A program made the translations under genes and the position numbers. A DNA stretch of 41,510 bases from Clostridia bacterium (GTDB lineage Bacteria; Bacillota; Clostridia; Oscillospirales; CAG-272): NCBI GenBank assembly GCA_017622085.1, contig JAGARU010000003.1, forward strand, positions 1 to 41,510, given 5' to 3'. The notes under the pieces were generated by a model. It was given only the letters and a program-made list of their open reading frames with translations. It had not been told where the DNA came from and did no database searches. Below, in pieces: positions 23,445 through 30,496 of this stretch (position 1 is the stretch's first letter; each line of letters starts with the position of its first letter).

Positions 23445-24734
23445 ATGCTGCCGGAGGCTTTTCTTGAACGGATCAGGCAACAGCTGGGCGAGGAGTACGA
23501 GGCATTTCTCGCCGCTCTGGAGCGTCCCCGCGCCGTTGCGCTCCGTATGAACCCCTTAAAGGGGAATCCCCCCGCCATGCCCTTCATCCGGGAGCCCATC
23601 CCGTGGGAGAGCACGGGTTATTATTACGATCCGGAGGCCCGCCCCGGCCTCCATCCCCTCCACGAGGCCGGTGCTTACTACCTGCAGGAGGCCAGCGCCA
23701 TGGCGCCGGTGTATCTTTTGGATCCCAAGCCCGGGGAGCGCGTGTGCGACCTTTGCGCCGCTCCCGGAGGCAAAACCACCCAGATCGCCGCCCGTATGGG
23801 CGGTGAGGGCTTCCTTTTGGCCAATGAATGGAACCCGAAGCGCGCCAAAATCCTTGCCCGCAACGTGGAGCGCATGGCCGTGCCCCACGCGCTGGTGGTA
23901 AACGAGCATCCCGACAATCTGGCCCGGCGGATGCCCGGCTATTTTGACCGGGTTCTGGTGGACGCTCCCTGCTCCGGCGAGGGAATGTTCCGCAAGGAGG
24001 AGGCTGCCGTAACGGACTGGAGCCCGGAAACGGTGGAAATGTGCGCCCACCGTCAGGGAGAAATCCTTGCCTCCGCCGCCAAGCTGGTGCGCCCGGGCGG
24101 ACGGCTGGTGTATTCCACCTGTACCTTCGCCCCGGCGGAAAACGAGGAGGCCGTGGCCGCCTTTCTTGCCACCCACCCGGATTTCACGTGGGAGACGGTG
24201 GAAGCCCCTTGGTTCACCCCCACAGAAAACGGAGGATACCGCCTGTGGCCTCATAAGCTGCTGGGCGAGGGACATTTTGCCGCCGTTCTCCGCCGCGCCG
24301 GGGATGAGCGCCAAAAGAGCCTTGCTCCCTCCGGCGAAAAGCCGCCCAAGGAATGGCTGACCTTCGCAAAGGACATGGGGATCACCCTGCCGCAGGGCCG
24401 ATTCCTTACCTTCGGCGCAAGCCTTTATCTGGTGCCGGAGGATATGCCCCCCTTGGCAGGATTGAAGGTGGAGCGTCCCGGACTTGAGCTGGGCGTAGTA
24501 AAAAAGGACCGCTTTGAGCCGGCCCACGCCCTCGCCCTGTGGCTGAAGGATTGCACCGTTACGGAGAATTTCCCCTCCGACTCCGACGCCATCCGCCGCT
24601 ATATGCACGGCGACGTGGTTCCCTCCCCAAAGAAGGGCTGGTGCTTGGTCTTGGCCGACCAAATTTCCCTTGGCTGGGCTAAGGGCGACGGCACAGTTTT
24701 AAAGAACCACTACCCCAAAGGCCTGCGCAAATGA
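23445..24734 (+). CDS. RsmF/NOL1-NOP2-Sun family rRNA (cytosine-5) methyltransferase
   Basis: A 429-residue SAM-dependent methyltransferase that modifies a cytosine in 16S rRNA. It shows the SAM motif CAAPGGKTTQIAARM (about residues 105-119), the conserved VDAPCSGEGMFRKEE with Cys176, and the catalytic YSTCTFAPAENEE with Cys226. The C-terminal 150 residues fit the RsmF-specific and PUA-like regions seen in Bacillota. AAGGAG precedes ATG 23445. It is unlikely to be functionally tied to the upstream glycosidase despite the 34 base gap. Confidence 0.9.
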   Translation: MLPEAFLERIRQQLGEEYEAFLAALERPRAVALRMNPLKGNPPAMPFIREPIPWESTGYYYDPEARPGLHPLHEAGAYYLQEASAMAPVYLLDPKPGERVCDLCAAPGGKTTQIAARMGGEGFLLANEWNPKRAKILARNVERMAVPHALVVNEHPDNLARRMPGYFDRVLVDAPCSGEGMFRKEEAAVTDWSPETVEMCAHRQGEILASAAKLVRPGGRLVYSTCTFAPAENEEAVAAFLATHPDFTWETVEAPWFTPTENGGYRLWPHKLLGEGHFAAVLRRAGDERQKSLAPSGEKPPKEWLTFAKDMGITLPQGRFLTFGASLYLVPEDMPPLAGLKVERPGLELGVVKKDRFEPAHALALWLKDCTVTENFPSDSDAIRRYMHGDVVPSPKKGWCLVLADQISLGWAKGDGTVLKNHYPKGLRK

Positions 24735-24752
24735 AAGAAACCATACAAGAAA

Positions 24753-24781
24753 AAGAAGCCCCTTTCCGCAAGGGGCTTCTT
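24753..24781. terminator. Terminator after the rRNA methyltransferase gene
   Basis: A 12 bp stem AAGAAGCCCCTT (24753-24764) with 24770-24781 and loop TCCGC. The A-rich left side also allows minus-strand termination. Confidence 0.75.
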
Positions 24782-24818
24782 ACGTTTCGAAAGGATTGTG
24801 GGAAAAGAAAAATCCGTA

Positions 24819-24847
24819 TTGACAACGCCAAAAAACCGTGCTATAAT
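24819..24847 (+). promoter_or_regulatory. tRNA-Pro promoter
   Basis: TTGACA (24819-24824), 17 base spacer, TATAAT (24842-24847) with an upstream TGC (extended -10). Confidence 0.85.
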
Positions 24848-24875
24848 AGATAGGCAAATTTGAAGAGCGTAAAAT

Positions 24876-24951
24876 CGAGGTGTAGCGCAGTTGGTAGCGC
24901 GCCAGTTTCGGGTACTGGAGGCCTGGAGTTCGAATCTCCACACTTCGACCA
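24876..24951 (+). tRNA. tRNA-Pro (anticodon CGG)
   Basis: Acceptor CGAGGTG (24876-24882) pairs, with one wobble, with CACTTCG (24941-24947). The anticodon stem CCAGT/ACTGG encloses TTCGGGT, anticodon CGG. The T arm GGAG-TTCGAAT-CTCC is intact. CCA is encoded at 24949-24951. Its 3' half is duplicated downstream (see the repeats at 24933 and 28341), which marks it as an integration site. Confidence 0.95.
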
Positions 24952-24995
24952 TAAAAACAAGGCAGATCGTGGGGTCTGCCTTGTTTTTATTCTTG
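24933..24995 (+). repeat. Left 63 bp direct repeat (att-like), tRNA-Pro 3' end plus terminator
   Basis: Identical at 61 of 63 positions to 28341-28403, which is 3408 bases away in the same orientation. It covers the tRNA T-arm 3' strand, acceptor, CCA and the terminator. The copy that completes the tRNA gene is this one, as expected for attL of a tRNA-targeting element. Confidence 0.8.
24953..24988. terminator. Terminator of tRNA-Pro
   Basis: A 14 bp stem (24953-24966 with 24975-24988), A5 on the left and T5 on the right. It is part of the duplicated 63 bp segment. Confidence 0.85.
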
Positions 24996-25035
24996 AATGG
25001 AGAGATTCGAACGGGGGGAGATAGGATTCACCCCA

Positions 25036-25119
25036 AGAGGCGGAGCCGAAGGCGAGGGCGATTGGCAGGTGAACCCTATGCAGGGAGCGAAGCGAGTCGC
25101 AATCTCCACACTTCGACCA
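25036..25119 (+). repeat. tRNA-tail repeat B
   Basis: The last 35 bases (25085-25119), ending in CACTTCGACCA, match 28325-28359 with one difference. About 50 bases before that match more loosely. It contains a degenerate T-arm, GAG-TCGCAAT-CTC, but no anticodon arm. The stretch 25120-25176 has a CTCTAATT/AATTAGAG stem and no gene. Confidence 0.7.
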
Positions 25120-25176
25120 CTTGTCTCTAATTCGAACCAGCGGGGTGTTAATCCCAAATGGATAATTAGAGATATG

Positions 25177-25210
25177 AAAAAAGACTATTCAAAAATGAAT
25201 AGTCTTTTTT
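25177..25210. terminator. Terminator of the island operon (minus strand)
   Basis: AAAAAAGACTATTC (25177-25190) pairs with GAATAGTCTTTTTT (25197-25210). It lies just past the end of the minus-strand dehydrogenase gene and can work in both directions. Confidence 0.85.
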
Positions 25211-25223
25211 CGTTTTTTGTCAA

Positions 25224-26252
25224 TTATAATGTAGGATATTTAATTTTTACAGGTGTCTGGTTCTTAGAGGATTCTACGGTAGCACAAGCTACAGCAATAG
25301 TTGATGCGCCCTCCATTGATGAAATAGGCATTTCCCCTCCGCCCTGCAGTGCATCAATAAACATTCGGAGTTCCTCGCTGACATTGTGGTTATTGATATT
25401 TACCTCTATTTCTTGTGGCTCAGTAAAGTCTGTTTCACTGTTTGGGTCTTTATTTTCAAAAAGCTGCATTGTAGGTGAGGTGTTATCACAAATTATCGTA
25501 CCCTTGGTGCCATAAAATGCACTTCTCATAGTGTAGCCACGCTTACAGCCGATTGATGCAAACACCTTGCCTATAACATTGTTTGGAAATTTATAAATGG
25601 CAATTGTGGCATCGTCCACAGGCCAGCTTGTTAAGCATTTATGGTTGCTATAAGCGCATACCTCTGTTGGATTGCCCGCAATCCAACGAAGCAAATCGAC
25701 GGCATGACAGCCACCGCCAATAAAGCCGTGTCTCTCAGGCGTTATGCGCCAATTATTGTATCCGCCTATACGAGAATAATCATGTGCATATTCACTTTCC
25801 ACAAAGAATAAGTCTCCTATTTTGCCTTCATCAATTAATTCCTTTGCTTGAACAAATGCAGGGGTGCAACGACACACCTGACCAATCATCAGCTTTTTGC
25901 CGGTTTCCTTTTCCGCGCGCATCATTTCCTCGCATTCAGCAACGCTTAGAGCCATAGGCTTTTCGCAAAGCACGTCCTTGCCTGCTCTCAAAAAAGCCAC
26001 CGTCATTTCAAGGTGTAGCTGGTCGGGAGTTACTATTACAGCTGCATCAACATTTGGGTCGTTCACAAGCTCACGATAGTCGCTTACCGCAATATCTAAA
26101 TTGAATTTTTCTTTTCGAAGTGCAAGACGTTCAGGGTCTATATCGCAAATAGCATAAAGATTTGCCTTTTCCTTGTTATCGGTAACGCCATACATATGTC
26201 CCTCTGCCATACCACTACAGCCGATAACGGCAATATTTATTTTTTTCTTCAT
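25224..26252 (-). CDS. Gfo/Idh/MocA family oxidoreductase
   Basis: A 342-residue NAD(P)-dependent dehydrogenase. The N-terminal Rossmann motif is IGCSGMAEGH (residues 9-19). The conserved CEKPMALS follows near residue 95, and GGGCHAVDLLRW sits near 175, where Asp and His act in catalysis. Family members oxidise or rearrange sugars, inositols or glycosides; the substrate is unknown. Its start overlaps the stop of the upstream fusion gene (ATGA), and AAAGGAG sits before it, so the two are translationally coupled. The gene is markedly AT-rich compared with the rest of the window, supporting horizontal acquisition as part of the tRNA-Pro island. Confidence 0.92.
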   Translation of the reverse strand: MKKKINIAVIGCSGMAEGHMYGVTDNKEKANLYAICDIDPERLALRKEKFNLDIAVSDYRELVNDPNVDAAVIVTPDQLHLEMTVAFLRAGKDVLCEKPMALSVAECEEMMRAEKETGKKLMIGQVCRCTPAFVQAKELIDEGKIGDLFFVESEYAHDYSRIGGYNNWRITPERHGFIGGGCHAVDLLRWIAGNPTEVCAYSNHKCLTSWPVDDATIAIYKFPNNVIGKVFASIGCKRGYTMRSAFYGTKGTIICDNTSPTMQLFENKDPNSETDFTEPQEIEVNINNHNVSEELRMFIDALQGGGEMPISSMEGASTIAVACATVESSKNQTPVKIKYPTL

Positions 26253-27952
26253 TTCAAAAGCTCCTTTAACATTTTTTGGCTTTCCTGAACTATACGCTCG
26301 GCAACGCCCTTTTTAAATTCCGAGGTTCTTGCCTCAAAGCCTCCCTCATCAAAGGCTTGCTTAGTAGGCAGATAAGAATAATATCCGTTTGTTATGCTGG
26401 TTGGCAATACCAAGTCCCAGCCCTTTGTTTCCTTTAATCTCATACCTGTTTCCACAAACATTTCTCCAGGTGCGCCAATTAGCGCAATTGGTCCTATGGC
26501 AGCTGCACTGATTTGAATATCCATAGCTTCAGGACCATGTTCAAAATCAATCATACGCTTTGTTTCATAAACGAGAGTGTTTTGCTCCATTTCATCTCCA
26601 GGCAAAGCTTCAAGCCCTTTTTCTAAATATAGCTTTCGCAGTCTATGTGCCTTTGGCATATCCTCTGGCTTTGGCATATTTGTTGGCACGGTAATCGTTT
26701 TTTCAGCAAAAGAAACGCGCGATACCTCTCTGTATTTTGTCATATCATAGACTTGTGCAACAGTACAGGCAATTGCGCGACCTATGTATTGAGAGTAAGC
26801 ATAGCCGTGACCAAAAGCGCTTTCGCTCATTCTCTCCTCACCCTTTAACCACGGGAAGCAGTTAATGTGATTAACGTCTCCAAGCGCGCCATTAAAGAAA
26901 ATACACTTGGTTTTAGGAATTATGCGCTCAACCTCACGGCGTAAAGCCCCCGGCCAATCGGCAGATAGCTTGCAGCCACCGATAACATCGGGGTGGTTGC
27001 CATAGTTAACAAGAACTATTGACTCTGCGCCCTCTCTGTCAAAACGAAGCACGCCTACGCGGTGGTCTGCTTTACCAATAGGACGCTTAACATCTGGGTC
27101 ATTGATTTTTGGATTGGTTTTTGTAGTGCCATCCTTCATTAAAAAGCGACGGACAAAGGCAAGCTCCGGAGCGATTCCTACATTATAACCCATTTTTGAT
27201 GGCTTCATATCAGCAAGGGCAAGAAGTGAAGCATCTGCCATTTTACGATTGACAAACTGAAAATATTCCCTTTCAAGGGTATCACTTGTAGTCTTTCTTA
27301 AAAATGGAGCTGTGTGAGTGTGAACTGCGTGAAGATAAATAGCATCAAGCGGAAGTCTTGTAGCCTCGGAAATTGACTTTTTAAACTCCTTGGCACACTC
27401 CCATTCCATAGCACAGCTATCTATAGCAATCATAATAGCTGTTTTTTCTCCGTCTGAAACTGCTAAGGCGTTGATTTCCAAATCGTCCAAAATTCCGTCA
27501 GCTGGACGAATAAGACCATTTCCTCTTAGGTGGATACCCATCATTGAATTTACATTTACTCTGCCAAAGCCAGCTTGAAGTGTATTTCTTGAATTATATG
27601 AAACCATGGCATTGCCGAGCTTAACCTTAATTAGGTATGATTTTGGAAACCTCTCCCTTGCCTCTTTTAAAATTTCAATTGATTTCTCTAAGCTATCTGC
27701 TTTCGTGGCTAAATCTATGTATTCCTGTATTTGGTCTTCGTCACTGGCTGAGCCAACACCCAATATTTCATCCGTTGACACGCCAAAGGCTTTAGCCAAG
27801 GGAGCAATTTGAATAATGTCAGGATAGCCCACGTCTCTTTCCCACCTTGATATTGCTTGTGGTGTTACACCAATTTGTTCAGCAAGTGATTCTTGCGTTA
27901 TTTTTCTTTGCTTTCTTAATTCCCTAATAATTTGACCTATCGTCCTTGGCAT
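26249..27952 (-). CDS. XRE-family HTH regulator fused to a neutral/alkaline ceramidase-like domain
   Basis: A 567-residue protein with an unusual build. Residues 1-65 are an XRE/Cro helix-turn-helix (QESLAEQIGVTPQAISRWE). Residues 70-118 are a helical stretch resembling the TPR-like tails of clostridial XRE regulators. Residues 126-567 match the neutral/alkaline ceramidase N-terminal domain family: QAGFGRVNVN opening, zinc-type AVHTHTAPF (His211, His213), NYGNHPDV, LSADWPGALRREVE and FFNGALGDVNH. Ceramidases cleave the amide of ceramide, but bacterial relatives without a secretion signal often have unknown substrates. The start ATG 27952 follows AAGGGGGG; a longer frame to 27973 has no better site. 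AT-rich, on the island. A ligand-sensing regulator derived from an enzyme is one possibility (inference). Confidence 0.85.
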   Translation of the reverse strand: MPRTIGQIIRELRKQRKITQESLAEQIGVTPQAISRWERDVGYPDIIQIAPLAKAFGVSTDEILGVGSASDEDQIQEYIDLATKADSLEKSIEILKEARERFPKSYLIKVKLGNAMVSYNSRNTLQAGFGRVNVNSMMGIHLRGNGLIRPADGILDDLEINALAVSDGEKTAIMIAIDSCAMEWECAKEFKKSISEATRLPLDAIYLHAVHTHTAPFLRKTTSDTLEREYFQFVNRKMADASLLALADMKPSKMGYNVGIAPELAFVRRFLMKDGTTKTNPKINDPDVKRPIGKADHRVGVLRFDREGAESIVLVNYGNHPDVIGGCKLSADWPGALRREVERIIPKTKCIFFNGALGDVNHINCFPWLKGEERMSESAFGHGYAYSQYIGRAIACTVAQVYDMTKYREVSRVSFAEKTITVPTNMPKPEDMPKAHRLRKLYLEKGLEALPGDEMEQNTLVYETKRMIDFEHGPEAMDIQISAAAIGPIALIGAPGEMFVETGMRLKETKGWDLVLPTSITNGYYSYLPTKQAFDEGGFEARTSEFKKGVAERIVQESQKMLKELLK

Positions 27953-28033
27953 AATAATCCCCCCCTTGGTCATACTCGTAATTATATTATATCACTTTAA
28001 TTATACCATTTACAGAACACAAAATGCAACAAA

Positions 28034-28056
28034 AAACTAAACGTAGCATTTAGTTT
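28034..28056. promoter_or_regulatory. Inverted repeat upstream of the island operon, possible operator
   Basis: AAACTAAA (28034-28041) and TTTAGTTT (28049-28056) form a perfect 8 bp dyad with a 7 base spacer. It lies about 80 bases upstream of the HTH-fusion start, near weak AT-rich promoter-like sequences (TATAAT-like hexamers on the minus strand at about 27984-28008). Autoregulation by the HTH protein is a guess. Confidence 0.4.
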
Positions 28057-28120
28057 AAAATTCAATTCAAGCTTCAGATTTTAAAATTTTCAAAAAAATC
28101 AATATTGCTTCATCAGTGTG

Positions 28121-28157
28121 GAAGTGCGATTCGAGTCGGATCTCGCCACTTCGACCA
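28121..28157 (+). repeat. tRNA-tail repeat C (divergent)
   Basis: It ends in CCACTTCGACCA like the tRNA-Pro tail but differs upstream. GAAGTGCGA (28122-28130) pairs with TCGC-CACTTC (28142-28151) with one bulged base. No D or anticodon arm precedes it, so it is not a tRNA gene. It may be a donor-derived attachment-site remnant. Confidence 0.55.
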
Positions 28158-28166
28158 TAAAGCAAG

Positions 28167-28189
28167 AAAGCACCACTCGGTGCTTTTTT
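28167..28189. terminator. Terminator after tRNA-tail C
   Basis: AAAGCACC (28167-28174) pairs with GGTGCTTT (28179-28186), followed by T residues: the arrangement tRNA tail then terminator, as at tRNA-Pro. The rest of 27953-28420 holds no gene. Confidence 0.75.
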
Positions 28190-28275
28190 GTTTTATCGTA
28201 GTGTTGGCTGAGAAAACTACACTTTTCGTCCTTGACGAAAATGGAGTGCTCCTAGCGATAAGTGACACTCCAAGA

Positions 28276-28359
28276 GTATGAGCCTCAAGCGAAGTGCGAT
28301 TGGCTAAGTGGAACTTATGCACGGGAGCGTAGCGAGTCGCAATCTCCACACTTCGACCA
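28276..28359 (+). repeat. tRNA-tail repeat D
   Basis: A relative of repeat B; the last 35 bases are nearly identical. The unit begins with CGAAGTG-C-GATTG and ends with CAATC-TCCA-CACTTCG, so the ends pair with a bulge and enclose GAGCGTAGCGAGTCG. Confidence 0.7.
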
Positions 28360-28403
28360 TAAAAACAAGGTAGACCGTGGGGTCTGCCTTGTTTTTATTC
28401 TTG
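28341..28403 (+). repeat. Right 63 bp direct repeat (att-like)
   Basis: Matches 24933-24995 at 61 of 63 positions. It lacks the 5' half of the tRNA, so it is a partial duplicate, as expected for the distal att site of an integrated element. Confidence 0.8.
28361..28396. terminator. Duplicated terminator, serving the GH63-like gene
   Basis: A 16 bp stem (28361-28376 with 28381-28396, one wobble), A5 and T5 flanks. It lies 24 bases beyond the minus-strand glycosidase stop and can terminate it. Confidence 0.8.
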
Positions 28404-28420
28404 GGATGAGCTTTTGCTCC

Positions 28421-30037
28421 TTACAGCAGCCGGTAGGCGTTGGCGGTCCAGCTATAGGCCTTGCATTTCAAGGAATCGCCGGTTAAGGGGTCGTGGTTTT
28501 CCGAGAATCCGGATTTTTCGATGGCCTTTTTGTATCCGGATGCGATTTTTTCGCTGAGCTCGGTCTCTTCCATGTTTCGGAGCGCCAAGGTGAATATGAT
28601 CTGGTCCGGGCCCCAAGCAGGTCCTCTCCAATAGCCGTTTTGCGTATAGAACGGGCTGTGGATCGATTCGCTTGCCAGTCCGTACGGGCACAAGAAATCA
28701 TTTTTGAGCTTGTTCAGTATATATTCTTTTATATCGCCGGGAAGCTTATCCTCCAAAACGATCATTCGGAGGGGCATCAAGCTTTGAGGTCTGTAAATCT
28801 CCTCGGTCATGCCGTTTCGGATAAAGATTTCGCCATCCCAAAAATGCGTTACGCACGTCTGCAAAAGCTCGTCGGATCGCATTTTGTATATTCTGGTATC
28901 GTTACACAAATGAAGCTTTTCTGCCATCTGTGACAAAACGTCACATTGAACCGACAAATACGCAATCAAGTCCGGAGACTGGATGATCTCCGTATGATCA
29001 AAGCAGGTTGCGTTATCGTTGCCCGAGTCGTTTCCGTGATGATAGCAAGGAACGTTTCCGCGGTAGTTGAGCCACCAATCGGTGTTCTTTTTCATATAGT
29101 AATAAAGCTCATCCAGAACCTCAACGTCCTCATACATTTTGTTTCGCTTTACAAGCTGCTTATAGATCCAGCCCTGGATCGGAGGCTTTACAAAGGCCCA
29201 TTCCATATTTACCGTGGTAACGGTATCCGGCGTCCGGCCGTGGCGGTCCATAAACCGATAAGGATAGATCAGCTGATTATAGGAAAGCTCAAAATCCTTA
29301 TCCGCCAAATCAAGGGCATTGAAGGTGTTGTCCCAGGACCAAAGCTTGCACATGCCGGACTTGCTCATAACGATGGCATCTCGGTCGTAATTGCCCTCAC
29401 CGGAGATAATATTGCTCCACAAAATATAGGCGCACGCTTGCTCGCATTCGTTTTGGCACTTCATTTTTGCTTCCCAAGCAAGATATTCTTCTTTTTTGCT
29501 CTCCGAATATTCTTCGTAGGTGCGATCGGTGTAAACCGAACGCTCGCTGGTGCTCAGACGAAGGGTAAACTCGTATTCACCGTTTTCGTCCGGCAAAACC
29601 GTTATTTTTATGTGCTCCTTGTAGATCCTTCGATCGCTATCCTTTGCGTCAAGGGAGACGGTGCCCTTATGAATTTTGAAGGTGTGGAACGTGTTGGTAA
29701 AGCAATCGCAAAGCTTCAAAAGGTTCGTTTCCTCGTAAATATAGTTTGCATTATACGTGTGCGGCATATAGATATAGCTGAAGCAGGGGGAGCTGCCTTT
29801 TCCGGAGAAGCAGATTCCGTCCTTGCCGAACAAGCACATCTTGTGCGTTTTATCCCCTGCCGTCACCTGGAGCTCCCAAGGCAAAAAGGTCTCTGTTATT
29901 GGGTCAGAATATTCAAGCTCCATAAGGGGCACCATTCCGCCGTTGTGAAGGGAATGTAAAATCAAATGTTCATTCGCCTTTGCAACAGCGATCAAGGAAT
30001 TTCTTGCACTGAAATGAAATTTGTCAAAGCTTAGCAT
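28421..30037 (-). CDS. GH63/trehalase-like glycoside hydrolase (MGH1-like (alpha/alpha)6 barrel)
   Basis: A 538-residue predicted cytoplasmic glycosidase. The second half has features of GH63 and mannosylglycerate-hydrolase-like barrels: LWSWDNTFNALDLA, FMDRHGRTPDTVT, IQGWIYKQLVKRN, and YWRGPAWGPDQIIF near the end. The N-terminal 190 residues are beta-rich. The minus-strand start at 30037 follows GGAGG, and a promoter sits 35-63 bases upstream; a longer frame would run past that promoter. Base composition is less GC-rich than the flanking core genes. It may hydrolyse alpha-glucosides or alpha-mannosides. It lies between the tRNA-Pro island and cysE and may be a second insertion. Confidence 0.82.
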   Translation of the reverse strand: MLSFDKFHFSARNSLIAVAKANEHLILHSLHNGGMVPLMELEYSDPITETFLPWELQVTAGDKTHKMCLFGKDGICFSGKGSSPCFSYIYMPHTYNANYIYEETNLLKLCDCFTNTFHTFKIHKGTVSLDAKDSDRRIYKEHIKITVLPDENGEYEFTLRLSTSERSVYTDRTYEEYSESKKEEYLAWEAKMKCQNECEQACAYILWSNIISGEGNYDRDAIVMSKSGMCKLWSWDNTFNALDLADKDFELSYNQLIYPYRFMDRHGRTPDTVTTVNMEWAFVKPPIQGWIYKQLVKRNKMYEDVEVLDELYYYMKKNTDWWLNYRGNVPCYHHGNDSGNDNATCFDHTEIIQSPDLIAYLSVQCDVLSQMAEKLHLCNDTRIYKMRSDELLQTCVTHFWDGEIFIRNGMTEEIYRPQSLMPLRMIVLEDKLPGDIKEYILNKLKNDFLCPYGLASESIHSPFYTQNGYWRGPAWGPDQIIFTLALRNMEETELSEKIASGYKKAIEKSGFSENHDPLTGDSLKCKAYSWTANAYRLL

Positions 30038-30071
30038 ACTTGTCCTCCAATCGATTGTTCGGGATAGACCC

Positions 30072-30100
30072 ATTTTACCACAGAACCGCACGGAATTCAA
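30072..30100 (-). promoter_or_regulatory. Promoter of the GH63-like gene
   Basis: On the minus strand, TTGAAT (30100-30095), 17 base spacer, TAAAAT (30077-30072). Confidence 0.7.
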
Positions 30101-30125
30101 TTGTATGTGCTTCAAAAAATACCAT

Positions 30126-30185
30126 TTATCCTTGGACGGAGAGACTTGAAGGGAGAAATTGCCCGTCGGATTTGAAAATCTCTCC
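30126..30185. repeat. Hairpin related to sequence following tRNA-Pro
   Basis: 30126-30150 (TTATCCTTGGACGGAGAGAC and on) resembles 24988-25013 (TTATTCTTGAATGGAGAGAT and on). GGAGAGA-TT pairs with AATCTCTCC (30177-30185) around a bulged C. It is possibly the far edge of an insertion next to tRNA-Pro. Confidence 0.45.
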
Positions 30186-30206
30186 GAATTATTGTGAAAA
30201 TAGGGG

Positions 30207-30235
30207 TTTACAAAATCCCGGAATTGTTGTATACT
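30207..30235 (+). promoter_or_regulatory. Promoter of the cysteine T-box operon
   Basis: TTTACA (30207-30212), 17 base spacer, TATACT (30230-30235). Confidence 0.65.
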
Positions 30236-30239
30236 GGTA

Positions 30240-30466
30240 AAAGAAAGGCTTGGATCGGGAAGAATGCGAGAACGCCGCCGAAAGAGAGAATCCGTCACCG
30301 GCTGAGAGCGGATTTGGGCAGGACCTCGTGCTGTGCGCCCGTGAGCCGCCGTGGGGAACCGTAGTATCCACGGCCGTGTGCCGCGTTAAGGCTGAGAGTA
30401 TAATGCAGAGTGGAACCGCGGCACAGCCGCCCCTGCGTCACCCTTCGGTGGCGTGGGCTTTTTTAT
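30240..30466 (+). ncRNA. T-box leader, probably cysteine-specific
   Basis: The T-box sequence AGAGTGGAACCGCGG is at 30407-30421. Stem I contains AGAGA followed by an AATCCG/CGGATT hairpin (about 30288-30314) and a lower stem CGGG/CCCG bracketing a specifier loop in which TGC (30334-30336) is the likely codon. A GC-rich terminator hairpin (about 30429-30458) with T6 follows. Uncharged tRNA-Cys would stabilise the antiterminator and switch on cysE and cysS (family knowledge). The specifier assignment is by hand and fits the downstream genes. Confidence 0.9.
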
Positions 30467-30496
30467 TTTCTCTGCTTTACCCCAAGGAGGTTCTGT

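Noticed and set aside
21575..23614. A 679-codon open frame antisense to the GHL6-like gene
   Set aside because: The sense frame has a ribosome binding site, family motifs and a regulator upstream; the antisense frame has none.
24997..25515. A 172-codon plus-strand frame across the tRNA-tail repeats
   Set aside because: Begins in repeat sequence, crosses a terminator and then runs antisense to the dehydrogenase.
28121..28157. Repeat C as a functional tRNA gene
   Set aside because: Only an acceptor-like tail is present; no D arm, anticodon arm or usable anticodon can be found upstream.
24990..30200. An integrase or transposase inside the tRNA-Pro region
   Set aside because: I checked all gene-sized frames there; none shows tyrosine or serine recombinase or DDE features.
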